Below, in pieces: positions 52,862 through 61,090 of a DNA stretch of 64,000 nt. Origin of the DNA: Ensifer adhaerens (GTDB taxonomy: Bacteria; Pseudomonadota; Alphaproteobacteria; Rhizobiales; Rhizobiaceae); NCBI RefSeq assembly GCF_020035535.1, contig NZ_CP083350.1, forward strand, positions 2,428,501-2,492,500, written 5' to 3'. The notes under the pieces are model-generated. The model did no database searches and had not been told where the DNA came from. It saw only the letters and a list, made by a program, of their open reading frames with translations. The translations under genes were made by a program, and so were the position numbers. Within the stretch, counting starts at the first letter, position 1, and every line of letters starts with the position of its first letter.

Positions 52862-54100
52862 TTAGAGGCCGCTGTTTTCGGCCGCCGTCTTCAAGGCGTC
52901 CTCAGGCGAAGCCTGGCCGAGCAGGGCTTCCTGGATCGCCTGCTGAAGGGCAGTCGAAAGTTCCTGGTATTTCGGGGTCGTCGGACGCGGATACATGGCC
53001 GCGAGGCCGAGCTTGGCGGCGCCGATCAGTTCTTCCTGGCCCTTGGTGACGCTGGCATCCTCATAGGAAGAGGCCCAGATCGGCAGGCTGAGTTTGGCGT
53101 AGGCGTTCTGCGTCTGCTGCGAGGTCATGTAGACGATGTACTTCCACGCCTCATCCGGGTTCTTGCTGGTCGACGTGATGCCGAGGCCCATCGAACCGTT
53201 GACGGCCGAGACTTCGCTCTTGCCCGCAACGCCCGGTGCCGGCACGACGCCGACCTTGCCGGCAACCTTGCTTTCCTTCGGATCGTTGGCGAGGTTGTAC
53301 ATATAGGTCCAGTTGAGAGCGAAGGCGGCTTCGCCGTTCTGGAACACCTTGCGGACGTCTTCCTCCAGAAACTCCTTGGAGTTCGGATTGGTGAGGCCCG
53401 ACGAATAGCTTTTCACCATGTAGTTGAGCGCATCGAGACCGCCGCCGGACGTGAAGGCCGGCTTGCCGCCATCGATGAACTTGCCGCCATAGGCGCTGAC
53501 GAGGGTGGTGTAGTCGCAGATCGCGGCTTCGGCCTGCGACCAGCTCCAGGCGATCGGGGTTGCAAGCAGACCCTTGTCCTTGATGACCTTGGCTTGCTCG
53601 GCAAGCTCGTCCCAGGTCTTCGGCGGCGCCTTGATGCCGGCCTTCTCCAGGATTTCCTTGTTGTAGAACAGGTATTTGGTGTCGAGGATCCACGGCATGC
53701 CGTAGCGCTTGCTGTCATATTCGACGGTCGTCCAGGCGCCCGGCAGCACGCCGGACTTCATCTCGTCGGTGATCCGGTCGGTGACGTCGACGAGAACCTT
53801 GTTGGCCGCATATTCGGCCGGCCAGATGACGTCGAAGAGCACGACGTCGTAGCCGCCGCCGGAGCCCTGTGCCAGCACGGTCTTGTCGTGCAAGCCCTCA
53901 TAGGGAACGAATTCGAGATTGACCTTCACGTCCGGGTTGGCCTTGGTGAAGGCCTCGGTCATGGCGCGTACATCCGCCTCGCTATAGGCGGCCTGGGCCA
54001 TGAAGAGCGCGTTGAGTGTCGTTTCCGCATGCGCGTGGCCAACGAAGGAGACGCCGGCAAGGGTCGCGCAAAGCAGCGTGGTTCTTATCGATTTCAACAT
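52862..54100 (-). CDS. Sugar-type ABC importer periplasmic binding protein (SBP family 1)
   Basis: A 412-residue binding protein of the MalE-like family 1. The signal peptide ends near GHAHAE-T (residues 19-25). Typical blocks are NPDVKVNLEFVPYEGLHDK, WAYDVVLFDVIW-like region and NKEILEKAGIKAPPKTWDELAEQAK. The ATG at 54100 is preceded by GGAGGAAATC. It is the first gene of the minus-strand operon facing the ROK regulator. Ligands of this class include di- and oligosaccharides, polyols and glycated amines. Confidence 0.9.
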   Translation of the reverse strand: MLKSIRTTLLCATLAGVSFVGHAHAETTLNALFMAQAAYSEADVRAMTEAFTKANPDVKVNLEFVPYEGLHDKTVLAQGSGGGYDVVLFDVIWPAEYAANKVLVDVTDRITDEMKSGVLPGAWTTVEYDSKRYGMPWILDTKYLFYNKEILEKAGIKAPPKTWDELAEQAKVIKDKGLLATPIAWSWSQAEAAICDYTTLVSAYGGKFIDGGKPAFTSGGGLDALNYMVKSYSSGLTNPNSKEFLEEDVRKVFQNGEAAFALNWTYMYNLANDPKESKVAGKVGVVPAPGVAGKSEVSAVNGSMGLGITSTSKNPDEAWKYIVYMTSQQTQNAYAKLSLPIWASSYEDASVTKGQEELIGAAKLGLAAMYPRPTTPKYQELSTALQQAIQEALLGQASPEDALKTAAENSGL

Positions 54101-54268
54101 GATTTCCTCCAGTATCCTGAGCGTTTCAGCTTTCGTCGACGCGTCTAGGTGCGCCGTATGCGAGAAATCCGTCCGTTTCCGAGCGGCCGTCGACATATCA
54201 ATTGGATCGCTCGCGACGGCTTTTGCTGCCATCGCTTTCGTTCCCCCGGAGCTCTTTTGGGCTCCTAT

Positions 54269-54310
54269 TAAGTCAATTGTCTTGACTTATTTTTTGTTCA
54301 ATATTCTAAC
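54269..54310. promoter_or_regulatory. Candidate ROK operator overlapping a promoter
   Basis: TAAGTCA (54269-54275) and TGACTTA (54283-54289) form a 7-bp inverted repeat around ATTGTCT. TTGACT inside it, with TCTAAC 17 bp on, may be a promoter for the ROK gene, start at 54332. Operators over the -35 element in an AT-rich divergent region are usual for autorepressing ROK/NagC proteins. Confidence 0.5.
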
Positions 54311-54331
54311 AGTGTCAAGAGGGGTTTTTGG

Positions 54332-55561
54332 ATGAACGATATGCGCCTGATCCGGGCGAAGAGCGGCACCAACCAGGAGGGGACGAGCGCACACAACCGG
54401 CGCGTCATGATCGACGCTCTGCGTTTGAATGGCCAGTTGTCCCGGGCGGACCTTGCCCGCGCGACGGCGCTCACGAAGCAGACGGTCTCCAACATCATCG
54501 AGGATCTGGAGCGGGACGGGTTGGTCGAATCGCTGGAAGCGGTGCGTAACGGCCGTGGGCAGCCGTCGACGCCCTATCGCCTCGTGCCAGAGGGCGCTTT
54601 CGCGATCGGCCTGCAGATCGACCGCCATGTGACGCGGACCATTGCAGTCGACCTCGTCGGTCGGGTGCTCGTGCGTTGCGAGGCCAACCTGCCGGCCGGT
54701 GGGCCGGCGACGGGTGTCCGGACGATCCTCGAACTGATCGAGAAGACACGCGGGGACCTGACCGAGATCGCGCCGCAGTCGGAAGACCGGCTCGTCGGCC
54801 TCGGTGCGGCAATGCCCGGCCCCTTCGGTATCGAGGCGGATGACGACGACACCTGGATGATGGCGGCGTGGCAGAATTTTCCGTTGCTCGAGACGCTTGC
54901 CGCCGGCACGGGGCTCGATGTCGGCCTGCAGAACGACGCAGCTGCGGCGGCCACCGCTGAGCGCATGGTAGGCGCTGCGCACGGCGTCGACCATGCCGTC
55001 TGCATCTATCTCGGCTACGGCCTTGGCGCCGGGCTGATCCTCGACGGCGAACTCTACCGTGGCGCCAACGGTAATGCCGGCGAGATCGGCATGATCCTCA
55101 GCCTGCCGCGTGGTGCATCGCTGGATGAACGCACGCCACTCGAACATCGCGCCTCGATCGCTTCGCTCTGCAGGCTGCTCGACCTCGATCCCGCGGACCC
55201 TGAGCTTTATGCCCATATCGATGCGATTGCCGCCGGCCCGGACGAGCGGGTGCGGCGCTGGCTCGATGCGTCCGTCTTTGAACTGCGCGCCGCGGTCCAG
55301 GCGCTCGAAACGATCTTCGACCCGCAGACGGTGATCCTGTGCGGCGGCCTTCCGCCGGGGCTCGCGCGTCTGCTGGTCGAGGCGATGATGCCGCTGCTTC
55401 CTTCGATAGCTGACCGTCGCGACCGAAGCCTTCCGCGTCTCCAGATCGGTTTCACCGACCCCTGGGCGGTGGCGATCGGTGCAGCGGCAGAGCCGATCAG
55501 CCGCACTTTCGATCCGCGCTTCTCCGCGATCCTCAAGACGCGGGTCAGTGCCGCGGTGTGA
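54332..55561 (+). CDS. ROK-family transcriptional regulator (NagC/XylR-like)
   Basis: A 409-residue ROK repressor. The N-terminal winged helix (LSRADLARATALTKQTVSNIIEDLERDGLV) is followed by the sugar-kinase-like domain with VGLGAAMPGPFGIE, QNDAAAAATAERM and the ROK region YLGYGLGAGLILDGELYRGANGNAGEIGMI. The zinc-binding cysteines of typical ROK kinases are not obvious. It is divergent from the ABC/SIS/PfkB operon and likely represses it until a sugar or sugar phosphate binds. Confidence 0.9.
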   Translation: MNDMRLIRAKSGTNQEGTSAHNRRVMIDALRLNGQLSRADLARATALTKQTVSNIIEDLERDGLVESLEAVRNGRGQPSTPYRLVPEGAFAIGLQIDRHVTRTIAVDLVGRVLVRCEANLPAGGPATGVRTILELIEKTRGDLTEIAPQSEDRLVGLGAAMPGPFGIEADDDDTWMMAAWQNFPLLETLAAGTGLDVGLQNDAAAAATAERMVGAAHGVDHAVCIYLGYGLGAGLILDGELYRGANGNAGEIGMILSLPRGASLDERTPLEHRASIASLCRLLDLDPADPELYAHIDAIAAGPDERVRRWLDASVFELRAAVQALETIFDPQTVILCGGLPPGLARLLVEAMMPLLPSIADRRDRSLPRLQIGFTDPWAVAIGAAAEPISRTFDPRFSAILKTRVSAAV

Positions 55562-55579
55562 TTGTCAGCCGGTCACCGA

Positions 55580-56500
55580 TCAGGTGCGAGGCTCGTCCAG
55601 GCGGGCCAGCTCCGAAAATTCGGCGCCAAGAAAATCGAGCAGGGCGCGGACGGAGGGAAGCAACCCACGGCGCGAGGGAAAGGCCGCATGGATGATGCCG
55701 GCTTTCGGTGCCCAATCCGGCAGCACGTCGACGAGCGTACCGTCCTTCAGGTCCTGCCGTACCACCATCGTCGGAAGCTGACAGATGCCGACGCCATTGA
55801 GCGCGGCGAGCCGCAGGGCCACCATATCTTCGGTTACGAGACGTGGCCGGTGCCTGACGATCGCGGTCGCGCCATTGGGGCCGTCGAGCCGCCAGTCGTG
55901 GCTCTGGCGGTCGGGGTTCCAGGCAAGGCTCGGAAGGGCGCTGAGATCGGCCGGTGCCGGCGGCGTGCTCATTCCGGCAAGCAGCCTGGGGCTGGCGACC
56001 AGCCGTTGCTTGCTTTCGGCAAAGCGTTTGACGACCAGGTCGTTTTCCTCAAGCGGCGGGAAGCGCACGCGGATCGCGACATCGATGCCCTCGCGCAGGA
56101 CATCGACGCGGCGATTGGTGCTCTCGAGCACGACCTCGACCTTCGGACATTCGGCCATGAACCGGGCGATCATTTCGCCGACCTGGAAATAGACGACCGA
56201 CGACGGGCAGCTGACATGCACAACGCCCTGCGGCTCGGAACGGGTACGGTCGATCATCTCCTGTGCCGCCTCGGCCTCCACCAGCATGGCGACGCAATGG
56301 CGGTAATACTCCCGGCCGATCTCGGTGATGACGAAGTGGCGCGTCGATCGCTGCACGAGCCGCACCCCGAGCCGCTCTTCCAGAAGACCGATGCGGCGGC
56401 TCAGCCGTGAGCGCGGCATGTTGAGCTTGCGGGCAGCCGCAGCAAAGCCGTTCTGCTCGACCACGTCGACAAACAGCTTGAGGTCGTTCAAATCCTGCAT
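55580..56500 (-). CDS. LysR-family regulator
   Basis: A 306-residue LysR-type regulator with an N-terminal helix-turn-helix (GFAAAARKLNMPRSRLSRRIGLLEERLGVRLVQR) and a C-terminal effector-binding domain (SCPSSVVYFQVGEMIARFM onward). It is divergent from the pirin/isochorismatase genes, with 121 bp between. An 18-bp perfect palindrome sits just upstream of its start. It probably regulates the divergent genes and itself. Confidence 0.9.
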   Translation of the reverse strand: MQDLNDLKLFVDVVEQNGFAAAARKLNMPRSRLSRRIGLLEERLGVRLVQRSTRHFVITEIGREYYRHCVAMLVEAEAAQEMIDRTRSEPQGVVHVSCPSSVVYFQVGEMIARFMAECPKVEVVLESTNRRVDVLREGIDVAIRVRFPPLEENDLVVKRFAESKQRLVASPRLLAGMSTPPAPADLSALPSLAWNPDRQSHDWRLDGPNGATAIVRHRPRLVTEDMVALRLAALNGVGICQLPTMVVRQDLKDGTLVDVLPDWAPKAGIIHAAFPSRRGLLPSVRALLDFLGAEFSELARLDEPRT

Positions 56501-56507
56501 GGGTCTT

Positions 56508-56561
56508 TGTCCTGTTTTCAGGACACAATAGTCCGATTTGGCCGTCTACCGCTAGATTTGG
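56508..56561. promoter_or_regulatory. 18-bp palindrome and GATTTGG direct repeat between LysR and pirin genes
   Basis: TGTCCTG-TTTT-CAGGACA (56508-56525) is a perfect inverted repeat, 7 bp upstream of the LysR start. GATTTGG occurs at 56535-56541 and again at 56555-56561, 20 bp apart, or two helical turns. Both lie in the divergent promoter region, so they are candidate LysR recognition and activation sites. Confidence 0.5.
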
Positions 56562-56621
56562 TGCAGTCATATCTTCCCTCCAACGCTCTCGCTGAAACGG
56601 CGAGGCCAAGGAGAAACAGCC

Positions 56622-57491
56622 ATGAGAAAGATACTCGGCATCTTTGGGAATGCGCATCCGCATTGGGTCGGTGACGGTTTCCCGGTCCGCTCGCTACTGG
56701 CGCGTGACCGCGCGGGCGATCACGCCAGCCCGTTCCTGCTGCTCGACTATGCGGGGCCGACGAATTTTGCGCCGGGTGTGACGCCGCGCGGCGTCGGCGT
56801 CCACCCGCACCGCGGCTTCGAGACGGTGACGATCGTCTACCAGGGCGAGGTCGACCATCGCGACTCCGCCGGCAATGGCGGCCATATCGGCCCGGGCGAC
56901 GTCCAGTGGATGACGGCCGCAGGCGGTATCCTGCACGAGGAGTTTCATTCGGAGCGCTTCACCCGAGAGGGCGGTACGCTCGAAATGGTCCAACTCTGGG
57001 TCAACCTGCCGGCCGCCAGCAAGAGCGTCGAACCGGGGTACCAGACCTTGCTCGATCGCGACATTCCCACCGTGAACCTGCCGGATGGCGCCGGAGCACT
57101 GCGGGTGATTGCCGGGCGTTATGCGGGGGCGCAAGGGCCTGCCCGCACCTTCACTCCCGTCAATCTCTGGGACCTGCGTCTGAAGCAGCAAGGTGCACTC
57201 GGTCTCGATCTGCCCGAGGGTCATTCGGCAGGTCTGGCGGTCCTGCGCGGCAATGTTCTGGTCAATGGCAGCGATCTCGTCGGCGAGGCGCAATTTGTTC
57301 TCTTCGGCCGTGACGGCGGCGGCGTTACACTGGATGCGAGCTCCGACGTGACGGCGCTCGTCCTCACGGGCGAGCCGATCGACGAACCGGTCGCCATGTA
57401 CGGCCCGTTCGTCATGAACACCGAGCAGGAAATCAGGCAGGCGATGGCGGACTTTCAGTCCGGCCGCTTCGGCAAGATCGCGAGCGCCTAG
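56622..57491 (+). CDS. Pirin-family cupin protein
   Basis: A 289-residue bicupin of the pirin family. The metal-binding HPHRGFETVTIVYQGEVDHRDS contains the conserved His-x-His and is followed by GDVQWMTAAGGILHEE, with the third His and the Glu. Pirins bind iron, and some have quercetinase activity; others are regulators. The start MRKILGIFGN is preceded by AAGGAGAAACAGCC. It is the first of three plus-strand genes facing the LysR regulator. Confidence 0.9.
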   Translation: MRKILGIFGNAHPHWVGDGFPVRSLLARDRAGDHASPFLLLDYAGPTNFAPGVTPRGVGVHPHRGFETVTIVYQGEVDHRDSAGNGGHIGPGDVQWMTAAGGILHEEFHSERFTREGGTLEMVQLWVNLPAASKSVEPGYQTLLDRDIPTVNLPDGAGALRVIAGRYAGAQGPARTFTPVNLWDLRLKQQGALGLDLPEGHSAGLAVLRGNVLVNGSDLVGEAQFVLFGRDGGGVTLDASSDVTALVLTGEPIDEPVAMYGPFVMNTEQEIRQAMADFQSGRFGKIASA

Positions 57492-57596
57492 CGCCGGCTC
57501 AGACTGCCAGGTGCCCGTGTCCCGGACCGACGCTCGGGCGGTCCGGCGGCGGTAGGTTCCGCCGACTATCTCGAGCATGGAAGGAAGGAGACGACC

Positions 57597-58238
57597 ATGA
57601 CCAGTGAAGCAATTCGTGATCCTTCAAAGGATCATCTGCTGACCCCTGCCAACTCGACCTTCATCATCATTGACTACCAACCGGTCCAGGTGAACTCGAT
57701 CGCGTCGATGGACCGACAACTGCTGATCAACAACATCTGCGGCGCGGCCAAGGCCGCTGTCGTCTATGGGCTGCCGATCGTGCATTCGACGGTCAACGTG
57801 AAGACCGGGCTGAACAAACCGCCGATCCCGCAGGTCAATCGGGTATTGAAGGAGTTCCCGACCTACGACCGGACCTCGATCAATTCCTGGGAAGACGTCG
57901 AATTCCGTCAGGCGGTGGAAAAGGCCGGTCGCAAGAAACTGATCATGACCGCGCTCTGGACCGAAGCATGCCTGACATTTCCGGCGCTCGACGCCCTGAA
58001 GGCGGGCTACGAGGTCTATGTCCCGGTTGATGCTGTCGGCGGCACCTCCGTCGCTGCGCATGAGGCCGCATTGCGCCGGATCGACCAGGCGGGCGGCCAG
58101 ATGATCAGCGTGCCCCAACTCTTCTGCGAGCTGCAGCGTGACTGGCAGCGCAAGGACACGGCAGCCGCCTTCATGAACCTATTCATCGAGACCGGTGGCA
58201 CCGCCGGCATCCAGTTCTCTTACGACAAATCCGAATAA
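57597..58238 (+). CDS. Isochorismatase-family cysteine hydrolase (copy 1)
   Basis: A 213-residue alpha/beta hydrolase of the isochorismatase-like family. The putative catalytic triad is Asp in FIIIDYQPVQ, Lys in GRKKLIMTALW and Cys in WTEACLTFPALDAL. Such enzymes hydrolyse amides, isochorismate or related small compounds. It is 105 bp after pirin and 106 bp before a second family member. AAGGAAGGAGACGACC precedes the ATG. Confidence 0.85.
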   Translation: MTSEAIRDPSKDHLLTPANSTFIIIDYQPVQVNSIASMDRQLLINNICGAAKAAVVYGLPIVHSTVNVKTGLNKPPIPQVNRVLKEFPTYDRTSINSWEDVEFRQAVEKAGRKKLIMTALWTEACLTFPALDALKAGYEVYVPVDAVGGTSVAAHEAALRRIDQAGGQMISVPQLFCELQRDWQRKDTAAAFMNLFIETGGTAGIQFSYDKSE

Positions 58239-58248
58239 CCGAAAACGA

Positions 58249-58271
58249 GGGCGCGGCTGACCGCCGCGCCC
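58249..58271 (+). other. Hairpin between the two isochorismatase-family genes
   Basis: GGGCGCGGC pairs with GCCGCGCCC around TGACC, a perfect 9-bp stem 10 bp after the stop of the first hydrolase. There is no T-run, so it may be a partial terminator or mRNA-protecting stem. Confidence 0.5.
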
Positions 58272-58344
58272 CACCCCAAACGCCGAAGCGCACGTGTTTC
58301 GGCGAACCCGAACGCATGCCTGCGTTCCAACAAGGAGCAAGACC

Positions 58345-59022
58345 ATGACCCCTGCAAACTTCAACGGACAGCGCCCGGTCATCGATCCCGATGATGCGGT
58401 GATGCTTTTGATCGACCACCAGAGCGGCCTGTTCCAGACCGTTAACGACATGCCGATGCCGAAGCTTCGTGCCCACGCAGCGGCGCTTGCCAGCATGGCG
58501 ACGCTGACCAAGATGCCGGTCATCACCACGGCCTCCGTGCCGCAGGGCCCGAACGGCCCGCTGATCCCGGAAATCCATGCCAATGCACCACATGCCAAAT
58601 ACGTCGCCCGCCGCGGCGAGATCAACGCCTGGGACAATCCGGACTTCGTCGCCGCCGTCAAGGAAACCTGCCGCAAGACCCTGATCATCGCCGGCACGAT
58701 CACTAGCGTCTGCATGGCGTTCCCGGCGATCAGCGCCGTCTATGATGGCTACAAGGTTTTCGCGGTCGTCGATGCCTCAGGCACCTATTCGAAGATGGCA
58801 GAGGAAATCACCCTCGCCCGCGTCGTCCAGGCCGGCGTGGTGCCGATGGATACGGCAGCGGTTGCCTCCGAGCTGCAGCGCACCTGGCATCGCGACGACG
58901 CCCAGCAATGGGCCGAGATCTACACCAAGATCTTCCCGGAATATCAGTTGCTGATCGAAAGCTACCTCAAGGCGCAGCAGGTCGAGAAGGATCAGGAAAA
59001 GCTCGACTCCCAGCGTGGCTAA
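58345..59022 (+). CDS. Isochorismatase-family hydrolase (copy 2, YcaC-like)
   Basis: A 225-residue family member. Catalytic positions are Asp in LLIDHQSGLFQTV, Lys in CRKTLIIAG and Cys in TSVCMAFPAISAVYDGYKVF. The Q-S-G-L version of the first motif resembles YcaC-type hydrolases of unknown substrate. It differs enough from copy 1 to be a distinct subfamily rather than a recent duplicate. The ATG at 58345 follows AAGGAGCAAGACC. Strong terminator after it. Confidence 0.85.
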   Translation: MTPANFNGQRPVIDPDDAVMLLIDHQSGLFQTVNDMPMPKLRAHAAALASMATLTKMPVITTASVPQGPNGPLIPEIHANAPHAKYVARRGEINAWDNPDFVAAVKETCRKTLIIAGTITSVCMAFPAISAVYDGYKVFAVVDASGTYSKMAEEITLARVVQAGVVPMDTAAVASELQRTWHRDDAQQWAEIYTKIFPEYQLLIESYLKAQQVEKDQEKLDSQRG

Positions 59023-59050
59023 GGCCACATCCTCGTCACGCAAACGAACG

Positions 59051-59087
59051 AAAACACCCACGGCAGGCGATCTGCCGTGGGTGTTTT
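59051..59087. terminator. Bidirectional Rho-independent terminator
   Basis: AAAACACCCACGGCAG (59051-59066) pairs perfectly with CTGCCGTGGGTGTTTT (59072-59087) around GCGAT. The stem is GC-rich at the tip with A/T ends, so each strand ends in TTTT. It terminates the plus-strand hydrolase gene and the minus-strand amidohydrolase gene, which converge here. Confidence 0.9.
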
Positions 59088-59097
59088 ACATTGGTGA

Positions 59098-60351
59098 TCA
59101 GCGGCGGTCGATTTCCAGGATGGTCTGGAACAGGACCTCGGCTCCGCGGGCGCATTCTTCGGGCGCGGTATATTCCGCTTCATTGTGCGAAAGCCCGTCC
59201 TTGGAGGGCACGAAGATCATGGCGGTCGGCATGATCGTCGCAATATGGGCGGCATCATGCCCGGCGCCGGAAACGATGTCCGTTGCCGAATAGCCGAGTG
59301 CTTCGGCGCTATTGCGCACCGCATCCACGATCGAGGGTGCAAAGACGACGGGTGCCTTTGACCAGATGCGTTTCAGTTCGGCGCGGGCACCGGCCCTGCC
59401 AACCGCCTGCTGCAAGGCCGCTTCCATCTGGTCGAGGCCGGCTTCGGACGGATGGCGCATGTCGATCTGCAGCCGAACGGAACCCGGCACGACGTTGCGT
59501 GAATTGGGGCCGACGTCGACGAAGCCGACCGTACCGACACCCGGTGGGTTTTGGCGGGCGATGTCGCGGACAGCGAGGACGATTTCCGCCGCCGCGACGA
59601 GCGCATCGTCGCGCTGCGCCATCGGCGTGCTGCCGGCATGGGCTTCGGTGCCGGACATGGCAATATCGAACCAGCGTAGCCCTTGGATACCAGTGACGAC
59701 ACCGATCTCGGTTGCGGATGCTTCCAGCAGCGGTCCCTGCTCGATATGCAGCTCGACATAGGCCGAAAAGGCGGCCGGATCGATCCTTGCCTCGCCACGA
59801 TAGCCGATCGCATCGAGGGCGGTGCCGACCGCTATGCCTTCACGGTCCGCGAGCGCCTGAGTTGCATCGAGCGCAAGTGCACCGGCAAAGACGCCGGAGC
59901 CCATCATCGCCGGCGAGAAGCGCGAGCCCTCCTCGTTCGTCCAGTTGATGACCGTCAGTGGATGACGGAGCCGCGTGGAGGCTTCCTCGAGGGTACGCAG
60001 AATCTCGACCCCGGCCAGCACGCCGAGGATGCCGTCGAACCGGCCGCCTTGCGGCTGCGTGTCGAGATGGCTGCCGACGGCGATTGCCGGCAGCGACATG
60101 TCTTCGCCGGCATAGGTCGCAAAGATATTGCCGATGCCGTCAACTTCGACCGTGCAGCCGAGCGCCCGGCATTCGGCGACGAACCAGTCGCGAACCCGAC
60201 GATCCTCCTCGGTCAATGTCAGTCGGGTGACGCCGCCCTTGTCCGCAGCGCCGAAGCGCGCGGTCGAAACGATGTCGCCCCACAGCCGGTCGCCGTTTGT
60301 GGCCGGCGTGTTGATGCGGACGCGGTCAGTGCTCAAGGCTTCGGCGCTCAC
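59098..60351 (-). CDS. M20-family Zn amidohydrolase, N-carbamoyl-L-amino-acid hydrolase-like (AtcC-like)
   Basis: A 417-residue M20/AmaB-type amidohydrolase. Metal ligands and active-site blocks are GSHLDTQPQGGRFDG, NEEGSRFSPAMMGSGVFAG, HIEQGPLLE and LSHNEAEY. Such enzymes hydrolyse N-carbamoyl-L-amino acids, allantoate or ureidoglycolate. The GTG at 60351 overlaps the stop of the ATC-hydrolase gene (GTGA) and starts MSAEALSTDR; longer frames are unsupported. The pairing suggests cleavage of N-carbamoyl-L-cysteine, the AtcC step. Allantoate amidohydrolase is the main alternative. Confidence 0.82.
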   Translation of the reverse strand: MSAEALSTDRVRINTPATNGDRLWGDIVSTARFGAADKGGVTRLTLTEEDRRVRDWFVAECRALGCTVEVDGIGNIFATYAGEDMSLPAIAVGSHLDTQPQGGRFDGILGVLAGVEILRTLEEASTRLRHPLTVINWTNEEGSRFSPAMMGSGVFAGALALDATQALADREGIAVGTALDAIGYRGEARIDPAAFSAYVELHIEQGPLLEASATEIGVVTGIQGLRWFDIAMSGTEAHAGSTPMAQRDDALVAAAEIVLAVRDIARQNPPGVGTVGFVDVGPNSRNVVPGSVRLQIDMRHPSEAGLDQMEAALQQAVGRAGARAELKRIWSKAPVVFAPSIVDAVRNSAEALGYSATDIVSGAGHDAAHIATIMPTAMIFVPSKDGLSHNEAEYTAPEECARGAEVLFQTILEIDRR

Positions 60352-60884
60352 TTCGGCTGCTCCGGGGCATCCTTGTTGAGCCGGTAGCGGAAATCGCAAT
60401 GGGTCGCGCCCTGCATCACGGTCTGGCTGCGCTCCAGCGTGATGCGCGGATCGTACCCGGTGCAGAAAACGCCGTCGCGGTTGCAGGACAGCAGATGTCC
60501 GATATGGCCGAGCCCCATCTCGCGATAGGTCTCGGCGTAGCGACAGCGCTTCACATTGTAGTGGAATTCCTCGTCCGTCGCCTTCGTCACTTCGATGACA
60601 AGCGCGTCGTCCTGGGTCCAGAGATCCTGCAGTTCCTGGAAAGTCCGAAGATTGGTGCCGCCGGGCGTCTTTGCGGCAAAGGTCCGCCCCGCCTCGATCG
60701 CGGCCTTCGTGATTGCCTTGTCGAGGATCGCCTGGGCGCGCTCCTCGCCGATCTCCTCACGCATCGCCTCGTAGATCGGCGCGATGATCCCGGCCTCGAT
60801 GCGGCGGCGGGCTAGAATGCCGATCTCGCCGTTCATCGCGGCGCGCGAGGTGGTTTCGGTGTTTTGTTCGTCCGTCTTTTCCAT
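60348..60884 (-). CDS. L-2-amino-thiazoline-4-carboxylic acid hydrolase-like protein (AtcB-like)
   Basis: A 178-residue protein of the family named for the Pseudomonas hydrolase of L-2-amino-thiazoline-4-carboxylate. Family features are the C-terminal block KRCRYAETYREMGLGHIGHLLSCNRDG and a closing THCDFRYRL, with several conserved Cys and His. Members open the thiazoline ring to N-carbamoyl-cysteine, though most family members are uncharacterised. It is co-translated with the M20 enzyme. The ATG at 60884 follows GGGAGGCATTCC. Confidence 0.75.
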   Translation of the reverse strand: MEKTDEQNTETTSRAAMNGEIGILARRRIEAGIIAPIYEAMREEIGEERAQAILDKAITKAAIEAGRTFAAKTPGGTNLRTFQELQDLWTQDDALVIEVTKATDEEFHYNVKRCRYAETYREMGLGHIGHLLSCNRDGVFCTGYDPRITLERSQTVMQGATHCDFRYRLNKDAPEQPK

Positions 60885-61090
60885 GGAATGCCTCCCTGTC
60901 TGCCCCAGGGCAGATCAACAGGGGCCAAGATACTACGCCGGCGATGCCTCTGTGTTGCAAATCTGTGCCGGTAGCGTTTCGTGTTGTGCAAATATTTTGC
61001 GCAGTTTGGCCGCTATGCAGGAATTAGTCTCGGAGCGCCCAACGCTACGCGAGCCGCGGTCGCGTGAGAGCCGAGATTCGGCGGCGGCGA

